Source: Phycisphaerae bacterium
GTDB taxonomy: Bacteria; Planctomycetota; Phycisphaerae; UBA1845; PWPN01
DNA: 5,079 nt
Direction of reading: 5' to 3'
Assembly (NCBI GenBank): GCA_026647385.1
Contig: JAPKGY010000314.1
Location: forward strand, 1-5,079
Both the position numbers and the translations under genes were made by a program. Numbering within the stretch: the first letter of the stretch is position 1; each line of letters opens with the position of its first letter. Positions 1 to 5,026 of this stretch are shown one piece after another. The notes under the pieces were generated by a model, which had not been told where the DNA came from, ran no database searches, and was given only the letters and a program-made list of their open reading frames with translations.

Positions 1-519
1 GGCTATCACATCCCCTGCCAGCTCGAGGCGGGTACGTGGAACTGCAACGGGGCCCCGGATTGCAACGGCCCGACGATGGGGACGAAGGCGTGCTGCGTCG
101 ACAGCGCTCCGAACGCTGGGACAATACTCTTCGACGACATTCGGCTGTCAGGCGGGCAGGGGCATGCCGCCCCGGGCGCCTGCTGCTTTGACGACACCTC
201 CTGCGTCGAGGCCCTTTACGCGGATTGCCGGACGCTCGGCGGCCACTTCGCCGGGAGCGGGACGGATTGCCTGACCACACCCTGCTGTCCGCCGCTGCCG
301 GCCGACCCGGATATGGACGGCGACGTGGACCTGGGCGATTTCGGCTGGTTCCAGAGCTGCCTGTCGGGCACGAAGATCCTCCCCGCGACCGTCCCATGCC
401 GGTGCGCCGATTTGAACGACGATGTCGGCGTCGACGCGGACGACCTGGCGATCTTCGTTAACTGCATGAGCGGGGCCGACATACCCGCCGACCCCGGCTG
501 CATCCGTGCGAGCCGCTAG
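1..519 (+). CDS. secreted Cys-rich protein with C-terminal dockerin-like Ca-binding domain (5' partial)
   Basis: The frame is open from the first base, so the N-terminus lies outside the window; 172 codons are visible. Window-residues 38-50 (PNAGTILFDDIRL) look like the last strands of a jelly-roll or carbohydrate-binding-type domain. Residues 59-95 form a Cys-rich module beginning GACC, with further Cys at 68, 76, 90 and 95, a layout frequent in planctomycete extracellular proteins. Residues 102-113 (DPDMDGDVDLGD) are an EF-hand/dockerin-type calcium loop followed by FGWFQSCLSG. A second, weaker copy follows at 137-148 (DLNDDVGVDADD) with IFVNCMSG. It ends in a short tail without a membrane anchor or PEP-CTERM motif. 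The cell-surface or secreted location is inferred from the Cys content and domain type. Whether the tail truly docks to a cohesin is unknown; planctomycetes use such tails on many surface proteins without proven cohesins. The substrate of the missing N-terminal part cannot be told. Confidence 0.8.
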   Translation, partial: GYHIPCQLEAGTWNCNGAPDCNGPTMGTKACCVDSAPNAGTILFDDIRLSGGQGHAAPGACCFDDTSCVEALYADCRTLGGHFAGSGTDCLTTPCCPPLPADPDMDGDVDLGDFGWFQSCLSGTKILPATVPCRCADLNDDVGVDADDLAIFVNCMSGADIPADPGCIRASR

Positions 520-567
520 TGGAATCGGTGCGCCCCTCGGATTGACTTCGTCCGCCATCGACGACCG

Positions 568-589
568 GGAGCCGGCTGGAACGGCCTCC
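568..589. terminator. possible hairpin terminator between convergent genes
   Basis: GGAGCCG (568-574) can pair with CGGCCTCC (582-589) with one bulged C and a 7-base loop. It sits in the 71-base gap between the stops of two convergent genes, where a bidirectional terminator would be expected. There is no T tract on either side, so the call is weak. Confidence 0.25.
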
Positions 590-590
590 G

Positions 591-1187
591 TTACCGCAGT
601 TCGACGTGCCAGTAGGCGTGGTCGAGGAACTGCTTCCAGGACCGGTAGCGGTCCTTGGAGAGCTGCAGGTTCAGCACGGGGGACCTGCGCGGACGAACCG
701 GCTTGGTAATCAGCTTCATATGGGCCTGGTCCGGGGTCCGGCCGCCTTTCTTGACGTTGCACTTCAGGCAGCAACAGACGAGGTTCTCCCAGACGGTTCT
801 GCCGCCCTGGCTTCGCGGGATGACGTGGTCGAGGCTCAGTTCGCTGGTCGGGAACCGCTTGCCGCAATACTGGCAGTGGTTCTCGTCGCGGGCGAAGATG
901 TTGCGGCGGTTCAGGCGGACGTTGCGCACCGGCAGCCGGTCGTAGAGCATCAACCGGATGATGCGCGGAACGGCAATGCTCAGGTGAACTGTGCGGACCC
1001 AGTCGTAGGCGTGGGGCTCGAACCGGTGCTTCAGGTGGCTGACCTCGCACCAACTGTCGAAATTGTACGAAAGGTATTGCCCGTCCTCGACGTGCACGAC
1101 CTCAGCCAGGTCCCGGTACAGGAGCGAGAAGGCCCTCTTCACGCTGGTGACGCGGATGGGCATGTAATGCCGATTGAGGATCAGCAC
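591..1187 (-). CDS. HNH endonuclease (stand-alone, zinc-finger type)
   Basis: A 198-residue protein starting at GTG (1187) and ending TAA. The C-terminal half is a classic bba-metal HNH nuclease. Zinc-binding pairs are C105-x2-C108 (CQYC) and C140-x2-C143 (CLKC). D120-H121 carries the general-base His, with N135 in WEN and N144 after the last Cys completing the HNH triad. The motifs ARDENHCQYCGKRFP and LDHVIPRSQGG are near the family consensus, so it is probably catalytically competent. The N-terminal half (LILNRHYMPIRV, then RAFSLLYRDLAEVV) is the conserved leader of the widespread bacterial HNH family usually written VLVLN..Y.P. The gene stands alone, with no methylase, helicase or toxin partner, so its target and role (DNA repair, restriction, other) cannot be told. 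No Shine-Dalgarno is close to the GTG; GGAGCAGGG lies about 18 bases upstream. Upstream in frame stays open without ATG, GTG or TTG for at least 100 bases. ATG at residue 9 would cut into the conserved leader, so GTG is preferred. Confidence 0.93.
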   Translation of the reverse strand: MLILNRHYMPIRVTSVKRAFSLLYRDLAEVVHVEDGQYLSYNFDSWCEVSHLKHRFEPHAYDWVRTVHLSIAVPRIIRLMLYDRLPVRNVRLNRRNIFARDENHCQYCGKRFPTSELSLDHVIPRSQGGRTVWENLVCCCLKCNVKKGGRTPDQAHMKLITKPVRPRRSPVLNLQLSKDRYRSWKQFLDHAYWHVELR

Positions 1188-1292
1188 GTGACAAGACAGT
1201 GCAGACCCTGCTCCGATGCCGGGGACAACAGCGGTCAGTGATGTGGAGGCTGGCGTGGGGAAGACAATACCCTCCTCGTACGCACCGTCGTG

Positions 1293-1322
1293 CCGGGAGG
1301 GCCAATCCGGGAAACCTCCCGG
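1293..1322. repeat. two overlapping, mutually exclusive inverted repeats
   Basis: CCGGGAGG (1293-1300) is perfectly complementary to CCTCCCGG (1315-1322), giving an 8-bp stem with a 14-base loop. Inside that loop, CCGGGA (1307-1312) can instead pair with TCCCGG (1317-1322) around an AACC tetraloop. The right arm can pair with only one partner at a time. The site is about 105-135 bases upstream of the HNH start on the minus strand. No T tract follows on the minus strand; GGTTTTCG lies a few bases after it on the plus strand. Confidence 0.5.
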
Positions 1323-1615
1323 GGGCGGTGTGGTTTTCGCCTACCTTGTTTCGATCCTTGTCGGCTTGAGGCTGTCTGACAGCGGCCCCAATCCGCCTTT
1401 CCAAGGTATTCTACCTGACCTGTCCTGAAGAGGCAACAGCACGCGATCAAGGCTCCGGGGACGGGGTACATCCGCAAAAGAGCGGCATGAATCGGGGGGC
1501 TTGGGTGGCATGGGTCGCCACGGCGACTCACCCTGCGGAGGGATGCCTGCACCACAAGGGCCAGGCGAAACCGGCTTACCGGAAACGGCACTGGAGCCCG
1601 GAACGGACTTGTCCC

Positions 1616-1641
1616 GCTTCGTCCCTCGCGGCGGACGAAGC
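1616..1641. repeat. 9-bp perfect inverted repeat with 8-base loop
   Basis: GCTTCGTCC (1616-1624) and GGACGAAGC (1633-1641) are perfectly complementary around the loop CTCGCGGC. It lies in the gene-free stretch, 125-150 bases past the stop of the SGNH gene on the minus strand. There is no adjacent T tract, so it is not a standard intrinsic terminator. It could be an RNA stem or a protein-binding site. Confidence 0.5.
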
Positions 1642-1733
1642 CGGAAGCGATGGGCCGGCGCCGCGTCGCGGGCCGCATCTGCCTCCGCCGAAACCTCAGC
1701 CGGTCGCGTCGCGGTTTTAACCCTGCGCTGCCG

Positions 1734-1748
1734 CTTCGGGCTCCGAAG
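1734..1748 (-). terminator. possible terminator hairpin after the MBOAT-SGNH operon
   Basis: CTTCGG (1734-1739) pairs with CCGAAG (1743-1748) around a 3-base loop, 17 bases beyond the stop codon of the SGNH gene. No run of T follows directly on the minus strand; TTAAAACC comes only after about 14 bases. Position supports a terminator, sequence only partly. Confidence 0.3.
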
Positions 1749-1765
1749 GCGCGACGGTCCCTGGG

Positions 1766-2743
1766 TTACGGGCCCGGGGTTGGCTGCCTGGGGGATGAAG
1801 AGCCGCGACGAAAGACCGGCGCGAGGTTACGGGCCAGATACCGGGAGTAGATTTCCGCGCCTTGCGGGTCAAGGTGGGTTCCGTCGGAATAGCGTTCAGG
1901 CGGCAGGCCGGGCGCATCGTGCAGGTCGAGGAATGTGACGCCGCTCGCTCGGGCGGCCTCGATCAGGCCGGGGTCGACCGTGTAAGGGGCGCCGGCGGGC
2001 ATGGCCACCAGGATGAGACGGACATGGTGGTCGCGAGCGAGTTGGGCGAACCGGGCGAGCCGTTTGTACGTCAGCTCGAAGTGCTCGCCGGAAGCCATCT
2101 CCCGCCGGCGCATTTCATTGCGCGTCGTGTTGATTCGGCGGGCCAACTGCCCGTAGCCCGGGACGACGGCGTGGAGGACGCGATTGCTGATCCGGGGCCG
2201 GTTGGCGAAGGCCACGGAAAACCGCGAGAGCAGGAACTCGACCTGATCTCCGAAAACGGTGACGTCGGCCCGGAAGACCTCCCTGACGTCCGAGGAATCC
2301 GCCCAATGACGGGCGACCTCGTAGATGGAGAAGGTCGCGTGGTCCTCGAGGCTCGTCGGATGGCAACTGAGAATCAGGTAGTCCGGCAGATGGCTCCGGT
2401 TCACGAAGAAACGGCGGAACGCGTAATACCACTCCCGAATCTGGGTGTTGTCGGGGAACACGCGTCGCAGACTGATCGGGCCCACGCCCTGGGCGAGCAG
2501 CTCCCGTTTGAACACGTCCTCGTTGATGCCGTCGCGGGTCAGCGAGTTGCCGAGGAACATGACCCGCGGATGAGGCTGCCTGTCGAGGTCGGCTGCGATT
2601 TTCGGGATGGCCTGAATATGGATCAGATCGAGAGACAGGCGGGTCTCGGTGGCGCGGAGGAAAGCCTCGACGCCGGCCAATACCGCGAGCACGAGCAGGA
2701 TGACCTTCCATTCGCCTTCAGAAGCGGAAGTAGATGAACGCAT
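1766..2743 (-). CDS. membrane-anchored SGNH hydrolase-like protein, partner of the MBOAT acyltransferase
   Basis: A 325-residue protein, ATG start at 2743. Residues 13-30 (KVILLVLAVLAGVEAFLR) form one N-terminal membrane segment or uncleaved signal, placing the rest outside the cytoplasmic membrane. VMFLGNSLTRDG (61-72) matches SGNH block I with GNS in place of GDS, making S67 the likely nucleophile. SDGTHLDPQGAEIYS (286-300) matches block V, with D287 and H290 completing the triad. The Ser-first, D-x-x-H-last order is that of ordinary SGNH/GDSL enzymes, whereas in AlgJ/AlgX the D-x-H comes before the Ser. Its start lies inside the MBOAT gene (26-base overlap, different frame), so the two are almost certainly one transcript with coupled translation. 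By analogy with AlgI-AlgJ/AlgX and PatA/PatB pairs, I infer that it transfers acetyl groups to, or removes them from, an extracellular glycan. No oxyanion-hole Gly/Asn block was confidently placed. The tail after about residue 310 is low-complexity (RRGSSSPRQPTPGP). Acetyltransferase versus esterase cannot be decided from sequence. Confidence 0.85.
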   Translation of the reverse strand: MRSSTSASEGEWKVILLVLAVLAGVEAFLRATETRLSLDLIHIQAIPKIAADLDRQPHPRVMFLGNSLTRDGINEDVFKRELLAQGVGPISLRRVFPDNTQIREWYYAFRRFFVNRSHLPDYLILSCHPTSLEDHATFSIYEVARHWADSSDVREVFRADVTVFGDQVEFLLSRFSVAFANRPRISNRVLHAVVPGYGQLARRINTTRNEMRRREMASGEHFELTYKRLARFAQLARDHHVRLILVAMPAGAPYTVDPGLIEAARASGVTFLDLHDAPGLPPERYSDGTHLDPQGAEIYSRYLARNLAPVFRRGSSSPRQPTPGP

Positions 2744-4133
2744 TGGCCACCGGTGACGGGAAGAGAATCAGCATCAGTACGCAGTACGTATACACCAGGC
2801 CGCGCCAGCACCAACGGACGCGGGTCAGCTTGAGCATGTCGTCGGCGATGAAGATCCACAGCTCGAGCAGCAGAATCGGGCCGGCGTAAAAGGCGATGGC
2901 CGCGAATATGGATAGCGTCAACGGGGTGATCTGGAAGTCGGTGAAGATGAGGCGGCCCATGTCCCAGGCCTGCCCGATCGACTCGGCGCGGAAGAGGAGC
3001 CACCCGATGCAGACCAGGTGGAACATGACGGCGATCCGCAGCACGCGGACGGGCAGGAGGCACCGAACGGGCGGCGCCTTGGGGTCCTTTTCGAACGGCC
3101 GATACGCGCACAAGAGCAGCCCATGGAACGCGCCCCAGGCGACGAACGTCCAGGCCGCCCCGTGCCACAGTCCGCCCAGCAGCATGGTGATCAGGAGGTT
3201 GCGGTAGGTGGCGAACGATCCGCCGCGGTTGCCGCCGAGGGGGATGTAGAGGTAGTCGCGAAGCCACGTGGACAGACTGATGTGCCAGCGTCTCCAGAAC
3301 TCGCTGGGCGACTGGGCCAGGTAAGGCATGCGGAAGTTGTACATGAGGTCGAAGCCCAGCCACTTGGCGACGCCCTGGGCGATCGAGGAATACCCCGAGA
3401 AGTCGCCGTAGATCTGGAAGGCGAAGGCGTATACTCCGACGAGGCACTCGGCGCCGCTGAGCTGGCTGGTCGGGGTGGCGAAGATCATGTCCACGATCGA
3501 CGCGAGATTGTCGGCGATGACGACTTTCTTGAACAGGCCGCTGGTGACGTGGTAAAGCCCTTCACGAAAATCGCCCTGACGGTGGACGCGCGGTTTGAGC
3601 ACCTGGGGCAGCAGGTGCTCGGATCGTTCAATGGGGCCGGCCACGAGCTGCGGGAAGAGGCAGACGTACAAGCCGAGGTCCAGAACGCTTCTGGCCGGCG
3701 CCGTGCGGCCGCGGTATACGTCGATCGTGTAGCTGAGCGCCTGGAAGGTGTAGAAAGAGATGCCCACCGGCAGGATGAGGTGCATCAGCGGCAGATCGAC
3801 ACGCAGGCCGATGGATTGAAACAGCGTATCCAGCGATCCGGCGAAGAAATCGTAGTACTTGAACAGAGCGAGGATGCCCAGGTTGACCGTCAGGGAGATC
3901 AACAGCAGTCTTTTGCGACGCGCCGGCGATTCGGTGCGGTGGATCGCCCGCGCAACGAAGTATTCGTTGATGATGGTGATCCAGATGAGCGAGAGGAATC
4001 GCCAATCCCACCAGCCGTAAAACAGGTTGCTGGCCACCAGCAGCATCCGGTTCTGGCTGCGGTGCCTGAGTACAAAGTAGAGGGCCGCCACAACGGACAG
4101 AAAGACAAAGAAGACGTAGCTGTTGAAAAGCAA
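2718..4133 (-). CDS. MBOAT-family membrane O-acyltransferase (AlgI/PatB-like)
   Basis: A 471-residue polytopic membrane protein, normal length for the AlgI family, with about ten hydrophobic segments. Family landmarks in order: LFNSYVFFVFL at the N-terminus; FKYYDFF (91-97); LPVGISFYTFQALSYTIDVYRG (121-142 region); LFPQLVAGPIER (159-170); YGDFSGYS (242-249); FWRRWHISLSTWLRDYLYIPLGGNRGG (279-305) with H284; LLGGLWHGAAWTFVAWGAFHG (318-338) with the near-invariant catalytic H324; and the terminal FIYFRF typical of the family. Such proteins take acetyl groups from a cytoplasmic donor, probably acetyl-CoA, and pass them across the membrane to an external acetyltransferase. Here that partner is the overlapping downstream SGNH gene. 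The start is TTG at 4133: TTG-CTT-TTC-AAC gives MLFNSY, the family's usual first residues, and no ATG occurs in frame just upstream. No clear Shine-Dalgarno is seen. The polymer modified is unknown, since no glycosyltransferase or exopolysaccharide gene is in view. Confidence 0.95.
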   Translation of the reverse strand: MLFNSYVFFVFLSVVAALYFVLRHRSQNRMLLVASNLFYGWWDWRFLSLIWITIINEYFVARAIHRTESPARRKRLLLISLTVNLGILALFKYYDFFAGSLDTLFQSIGLRVDLPLMHLILPVGISFYTFQALSYTIDVYRGRTAPARSVLDLGLYVCLFPQLVAGPIERSEHLLPQVLKPRVHRQGDFREGLYHVTSGLFKKVVIADNLASIVDMIFATPTSQLSGAECLVGVYAFAFQIYGDFSGYSSIAQGVAKWLGFDLMYNFRMPYLAQSPSEFWRRWHISLSTWLRDYLYIPLGGNRGGSFATYRNLLITMLLGGLWHGAAWTFVAWGAFHGLLLCAYRPFEKDPKAPPVRCLLPVRVLRIAVMFHLVCIGWLLFRAESIGQAWDMGRLIFTDFQITPLTLSIFAAIAFYAGPILLLELWIFIADDMLKLTRVRWCWRGLVYTYCVLMLILFPSPVANAFIYFRF

Positions 4134-4307
4134 GGTCGTGACCGCAGGGGCCGCGTTTTCCCAGTTGCCCGCGTCCGGTCGTTGCGGCGCCGTGTTCGCG
4201 CCCGGACGCGAGAGGTCCAGGTGATGCTGCGAAACATCCGGGGCCGGCTGGGGCGGCCGATCGGGCCGGCGTCCCGCCGGCCCGTACGGAAATGCTGTCT
4301 CGGGACC
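4134..4307. other. intergenic gap between frr fragment and MBOAT gene
   Basis: A 174-base GC-rich gap that would hold the promoter of the acyltransferase operon if frr is transcribed separately. I see no -35/-10 pair and no Shine-Dalgarno before the TTG. Its only clear element is the strong inverted repeat at 4262-4284. Confidence 0.5.
4262..4284 (-). terminator. strong GC hairpin downstream of frr
   Basis: CGGGCCGGCG (4262-4271) and CGCCGGCCCG (4275-4284) are perfectly complementary over 10 bp with a 3-base loop (TCC), 24 bases past the frr stop. It would form a very stable stem in the frr transcript. No T tract follows on either strand, so it is a U-less terminator, an RNA-stabilising 3' stem, or a binding site. 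The position directly after frr favours a 3'-end role. Confidence 0.45.
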
Positions 4308-4625
4308 TTACACCTCCTCGACCTCCTTCGCCTTGGCGTTGACGAGCGTGTCGATCTGCTCCTCGTACTTCTTGGTCAGGTTCTGGATGCTCTCCTTGGC
4401 TTTCTCGGCGTCATCCTCGGAGATGAGCTTATCCTTTTCCTCGATCTCGACCTTGCGGTTCGAGTCACGGCGGATGTTGCGGATGGCGACCTTCTGGGTC
4501 TCGCCCAGTTTGCGAACCTGAGCGAGGAGCTTCTGGCGGCGTTCGCCCGAAAGCGGGGGGACCGGCAGGCGGATCACCTTGCCGTCGCTGATCGGGGTAA
4601 TGCCGAGTTCGGATGATTGGATGGC
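4308..4625 (-). CDS. frr: ribosome recycling factor, C-terminal 105 residues only (5'-truncated)
   Basis: RRF works with EF-G to split post-termination ribosomes. Reading from about 4625 to the TAA at 4308 gives AIQSSELGITPISDGK, VIRLPVPPLSGERRQKLL, VRKLGETQKVAIRNIRRDSNR, KDKLISEDDAEKAKESIQNL and a Glu-rich end. This lines up without gaps with E. coli RRF residues 81-185 (105 residues in each). IRRD carries the Arg equivalent to E. coli Arg132, important in domain I. Kept are the last strands of domain II and the two long C-terminal helices of the three-helix bundle; the N-terminal helix and most of domain II, about 80 residues, are missing. Upstream of 4625 the frame encodes unrelated CPYFKTSR and meets a stop at 4650-4652. 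The GTG at 4577 is an internal Val, not a real start. The fragment cannot be functional alone. Because frr is essential, an intact copy must exist elsewhere, or the contig is wrongly joined here. Confidence 0.93.
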   Translation of the reverse strand, partial: AIQSSELGITPISDGKVIRLPVPPLSGERRQKLLAQVRKLGETQKVAIRNIRRDSNRKVEIEEKDKLISEDDAEKAKESIQNLTKKYEEQIDTLVNAKAKEVEEV

Positions 4626-4626
4626 C
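4617..4626. other. breakpoint between frr and the DinB-like gene
   Basis: frr homology on the minus strand ends at its Ala codon (4623-4625), and the DinB-like gene on the plus strand starts at ATG 4621, so the join is placed to within a few bases. The bases GATGGCC (4619-4625) could belong to either side: they encode Ala-Ile of frr in reverse and Met-Ala of the DinB-like gene forward. Such shared bases are what a microhomology join or an assembler overlap would leave. GC content drops across the point. Confidence 0.7.
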
Positions 4627-4995
4627 CGTGATGTTTTAAAGTATGGGCATCAAACGGCGCTGAACACACTGAAGGCTTTTCCCGAAGCCGAATGGAACCG
4701 CCCCGGCGCCTGCGGCGTCTGGTCGGTTAAAGACATTATTGCTCACCTGGCTTCCTATGAGCACATGCTGGTCGAGGTGTTGGGAGGGTTTTTGGAAGAC
4801 GGCCCCACCCCAACGCTGGAAAAAATGGGGGCAGGCTTAGAGCAATTCAACGCCGACGAGGTGTCTGCACGCCGGGATCGCTCAATGGCCGAAGTCCTGG
4901 CCGAACTCAACGATGTCCACACTCAGACCATAACCCTGGCAGGGTCGTTCAGTTCTAAAAAATATTGCCAGGTAAGACAACCTATGGTAAGCTGA
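4621..4995 (+). CDS. DinB-like / ClbS-type four-helix-bundle protein, 3'-truncated by an IS
   Basis: From ATG 4621 the product reads MARDVLKYGHQTALNTLK, FPEAEWNRPGACGVWSVKD and IIAHLASYEHMLVEVLGGFL. This is the pattern of the DinB/maleylpyruvate-isomerase/ClbS superfamily, metal-binding four-helix bundles acting in thiol-dependent or detoxification reactions. H42 in IIAHLASYE fits the first metal-binding His. Family members run about 150-170 residues and carry two more His near the C-terminus; here homology ends at about residue 106 (HTQTITL) and those His are absent. The last 18 codons, to the TGA ending at 4995, are the presumed left end of an insertion sequence read through in frame. The product is therefore probably inactive. 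The frame is open back to 4579, but that part is antisense frr, so 4621 is chosen; no Shine-Dalgarno precedes it, as expected if its native upstream DNA was lost at the breakpoint. GC of 4621-4860 is about 56%, lower than the genes to its left. Its exact substrate class cannot be told. Confidence 0.8.
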   Translation: MARDVLKYGHQTALNTLKAFPEAEWNRPGACGVWSVKDIIAHLASYEHMLVEVLGGFLEDGPTPTLEKMGAGLEQFNADEVSARRDRSMAEVLAELNDVHTQTITLAGSFSSKKYCQVRQPMVS

Positions 4996-5000
4996 ATAAT
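4965..5000 (+). promoter_or_regulatory. candidate sigma-70 promoter for the transposase
   Basis: TTGCCA (4965-4970, 5 of 6 to the -35 consensus) is followed after exactly 17 bases by TAAGCT (4988-4993), which keeps the key TA and final T of a -10 box. AATAAT (4995-5000, 5 of 6) is a second -10 choice but lacks a good -35 at standard spacing. Either would start RNA at about 5000-5007, inside the IS and just upstream of the transposase. Confidence 0.4.
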
Positions 5001-5016
5001 TCAAATTATCCATAGG
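4981..5016 (+). repeat. nested inverted repeat in the transposase leader that overlaps the RBS
   Basis: CCTATGG (4981-4987) pairs perfectly with CCATAGG (5010-5016). The stem extends inward as TAA/TTA if one T is bulged. A smaller palindrome, ATAATT-CA-AATTAT (4996-5009), sits in the loop. The right arm contains AGG (5014-5016), the first half of the transposase Shine-Dalgarno, so forming the long stem in RNA would partly mask the ribosome site. Confidence 0.65.
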
Positions 5017-5019
5017 AGA
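5014..5019 (+). promoter_or_regulatory. Shine-Dalgarno of the transposase
   Basis: AGGAGA is 7 bases before ATG 5027, an ideal spacing. It fixes this ATG as the start and is the clearest ribosome site in the window. Its 5' half is shared with the inverted-repeat arm just upstream. Confidence 0.75.
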
Positions 5020-5026
5020 CGACAAG

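Larger units (their letters stand above)
1188..1765. other. 578-base gene-free stretch rich in inverted repeats
   Basis: This lies between the GTG of the HNH gene and the stop of the SGNH gene. Both flanking genes read on the minus strand, so it is at once the 3' region of the acyltransferase operon and the long leader of the HNH gene. Short open frames occur on both strands, but their products are Arg/Pro/Ser/Gly-rich and lack domains, as expected by chance in GC-rich DNA. I recognise no tRNA, tmRNA, RNase P RNA, SRP RNA or riboswitch core. It does hold several perfect inverted repeats (1293-1322, 1371-1383, 1514-1527, 1616-1641, 1734-1748), so a structured RNA or a long folded leader remains possible. 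Confidence 0.6.

Noticed and set aside
1015..1026. CCGGTTCGAGCCCC-like T-loop on the minus strand, suggesting a tRNA
   Set aside because: It lies within the HNH coding sequence (RFEPH), with no acceptor stem, anticodon arm or D-arm around it.
148..1053. 301-codon open frame on the minus strand
   Set aside because: It runs out of frame through the HNH gene and antisense to the dockerin-like gene. The product is Arg/Pro/Ala-rich with no domain.
1571..1582. CCGGCTTACCGG, reminiscent of a conserved RNase P RNA segment
   Set aside because: The other conserved RNase P blocks (GAGGAAAGTC, ACAGA) are not found nearby on either strand.
1235..1678. 147-codon open frame on the minus strand in the gene-free stretch
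   Set aside because: Arg/Ser/Pro-rich product, no recognisable domain and no convincing ribosome site. The region's inverted repeats explain it better as non-coding.
1764..1835. 11-base direct repeat GGTTACGGGCC at 1764-1774 and 1825-1835
   Set aside because: A few 11-base repeats are expected by chance in 5 kb, and both copies are in or at the end of the SGNH coding sequence in different frames.
1862..2737. 291-codon open frame on the plus strand
   Set aside because: Antisense to the SGNH gene. Its composition is that of a codon-bias shadow and no motif is present.
3018..4616. 532-codon open frame on the plus strand
   Set aside because: It is antisense to the MBOAT gene and the frr fragment, which have unmistakable family motifs. 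Its product is Arg/Gly/Val/Asp-rich without domains, as antisense frames of GC-rich genes usually are.
4579..4620. Upstream start for the DinB-like gene at 4579
   Set aside because: These bases are the reverse complement of frr coding sequence, so the extra 14 residues are accidental. Homologs start at the equivalent of 4621.
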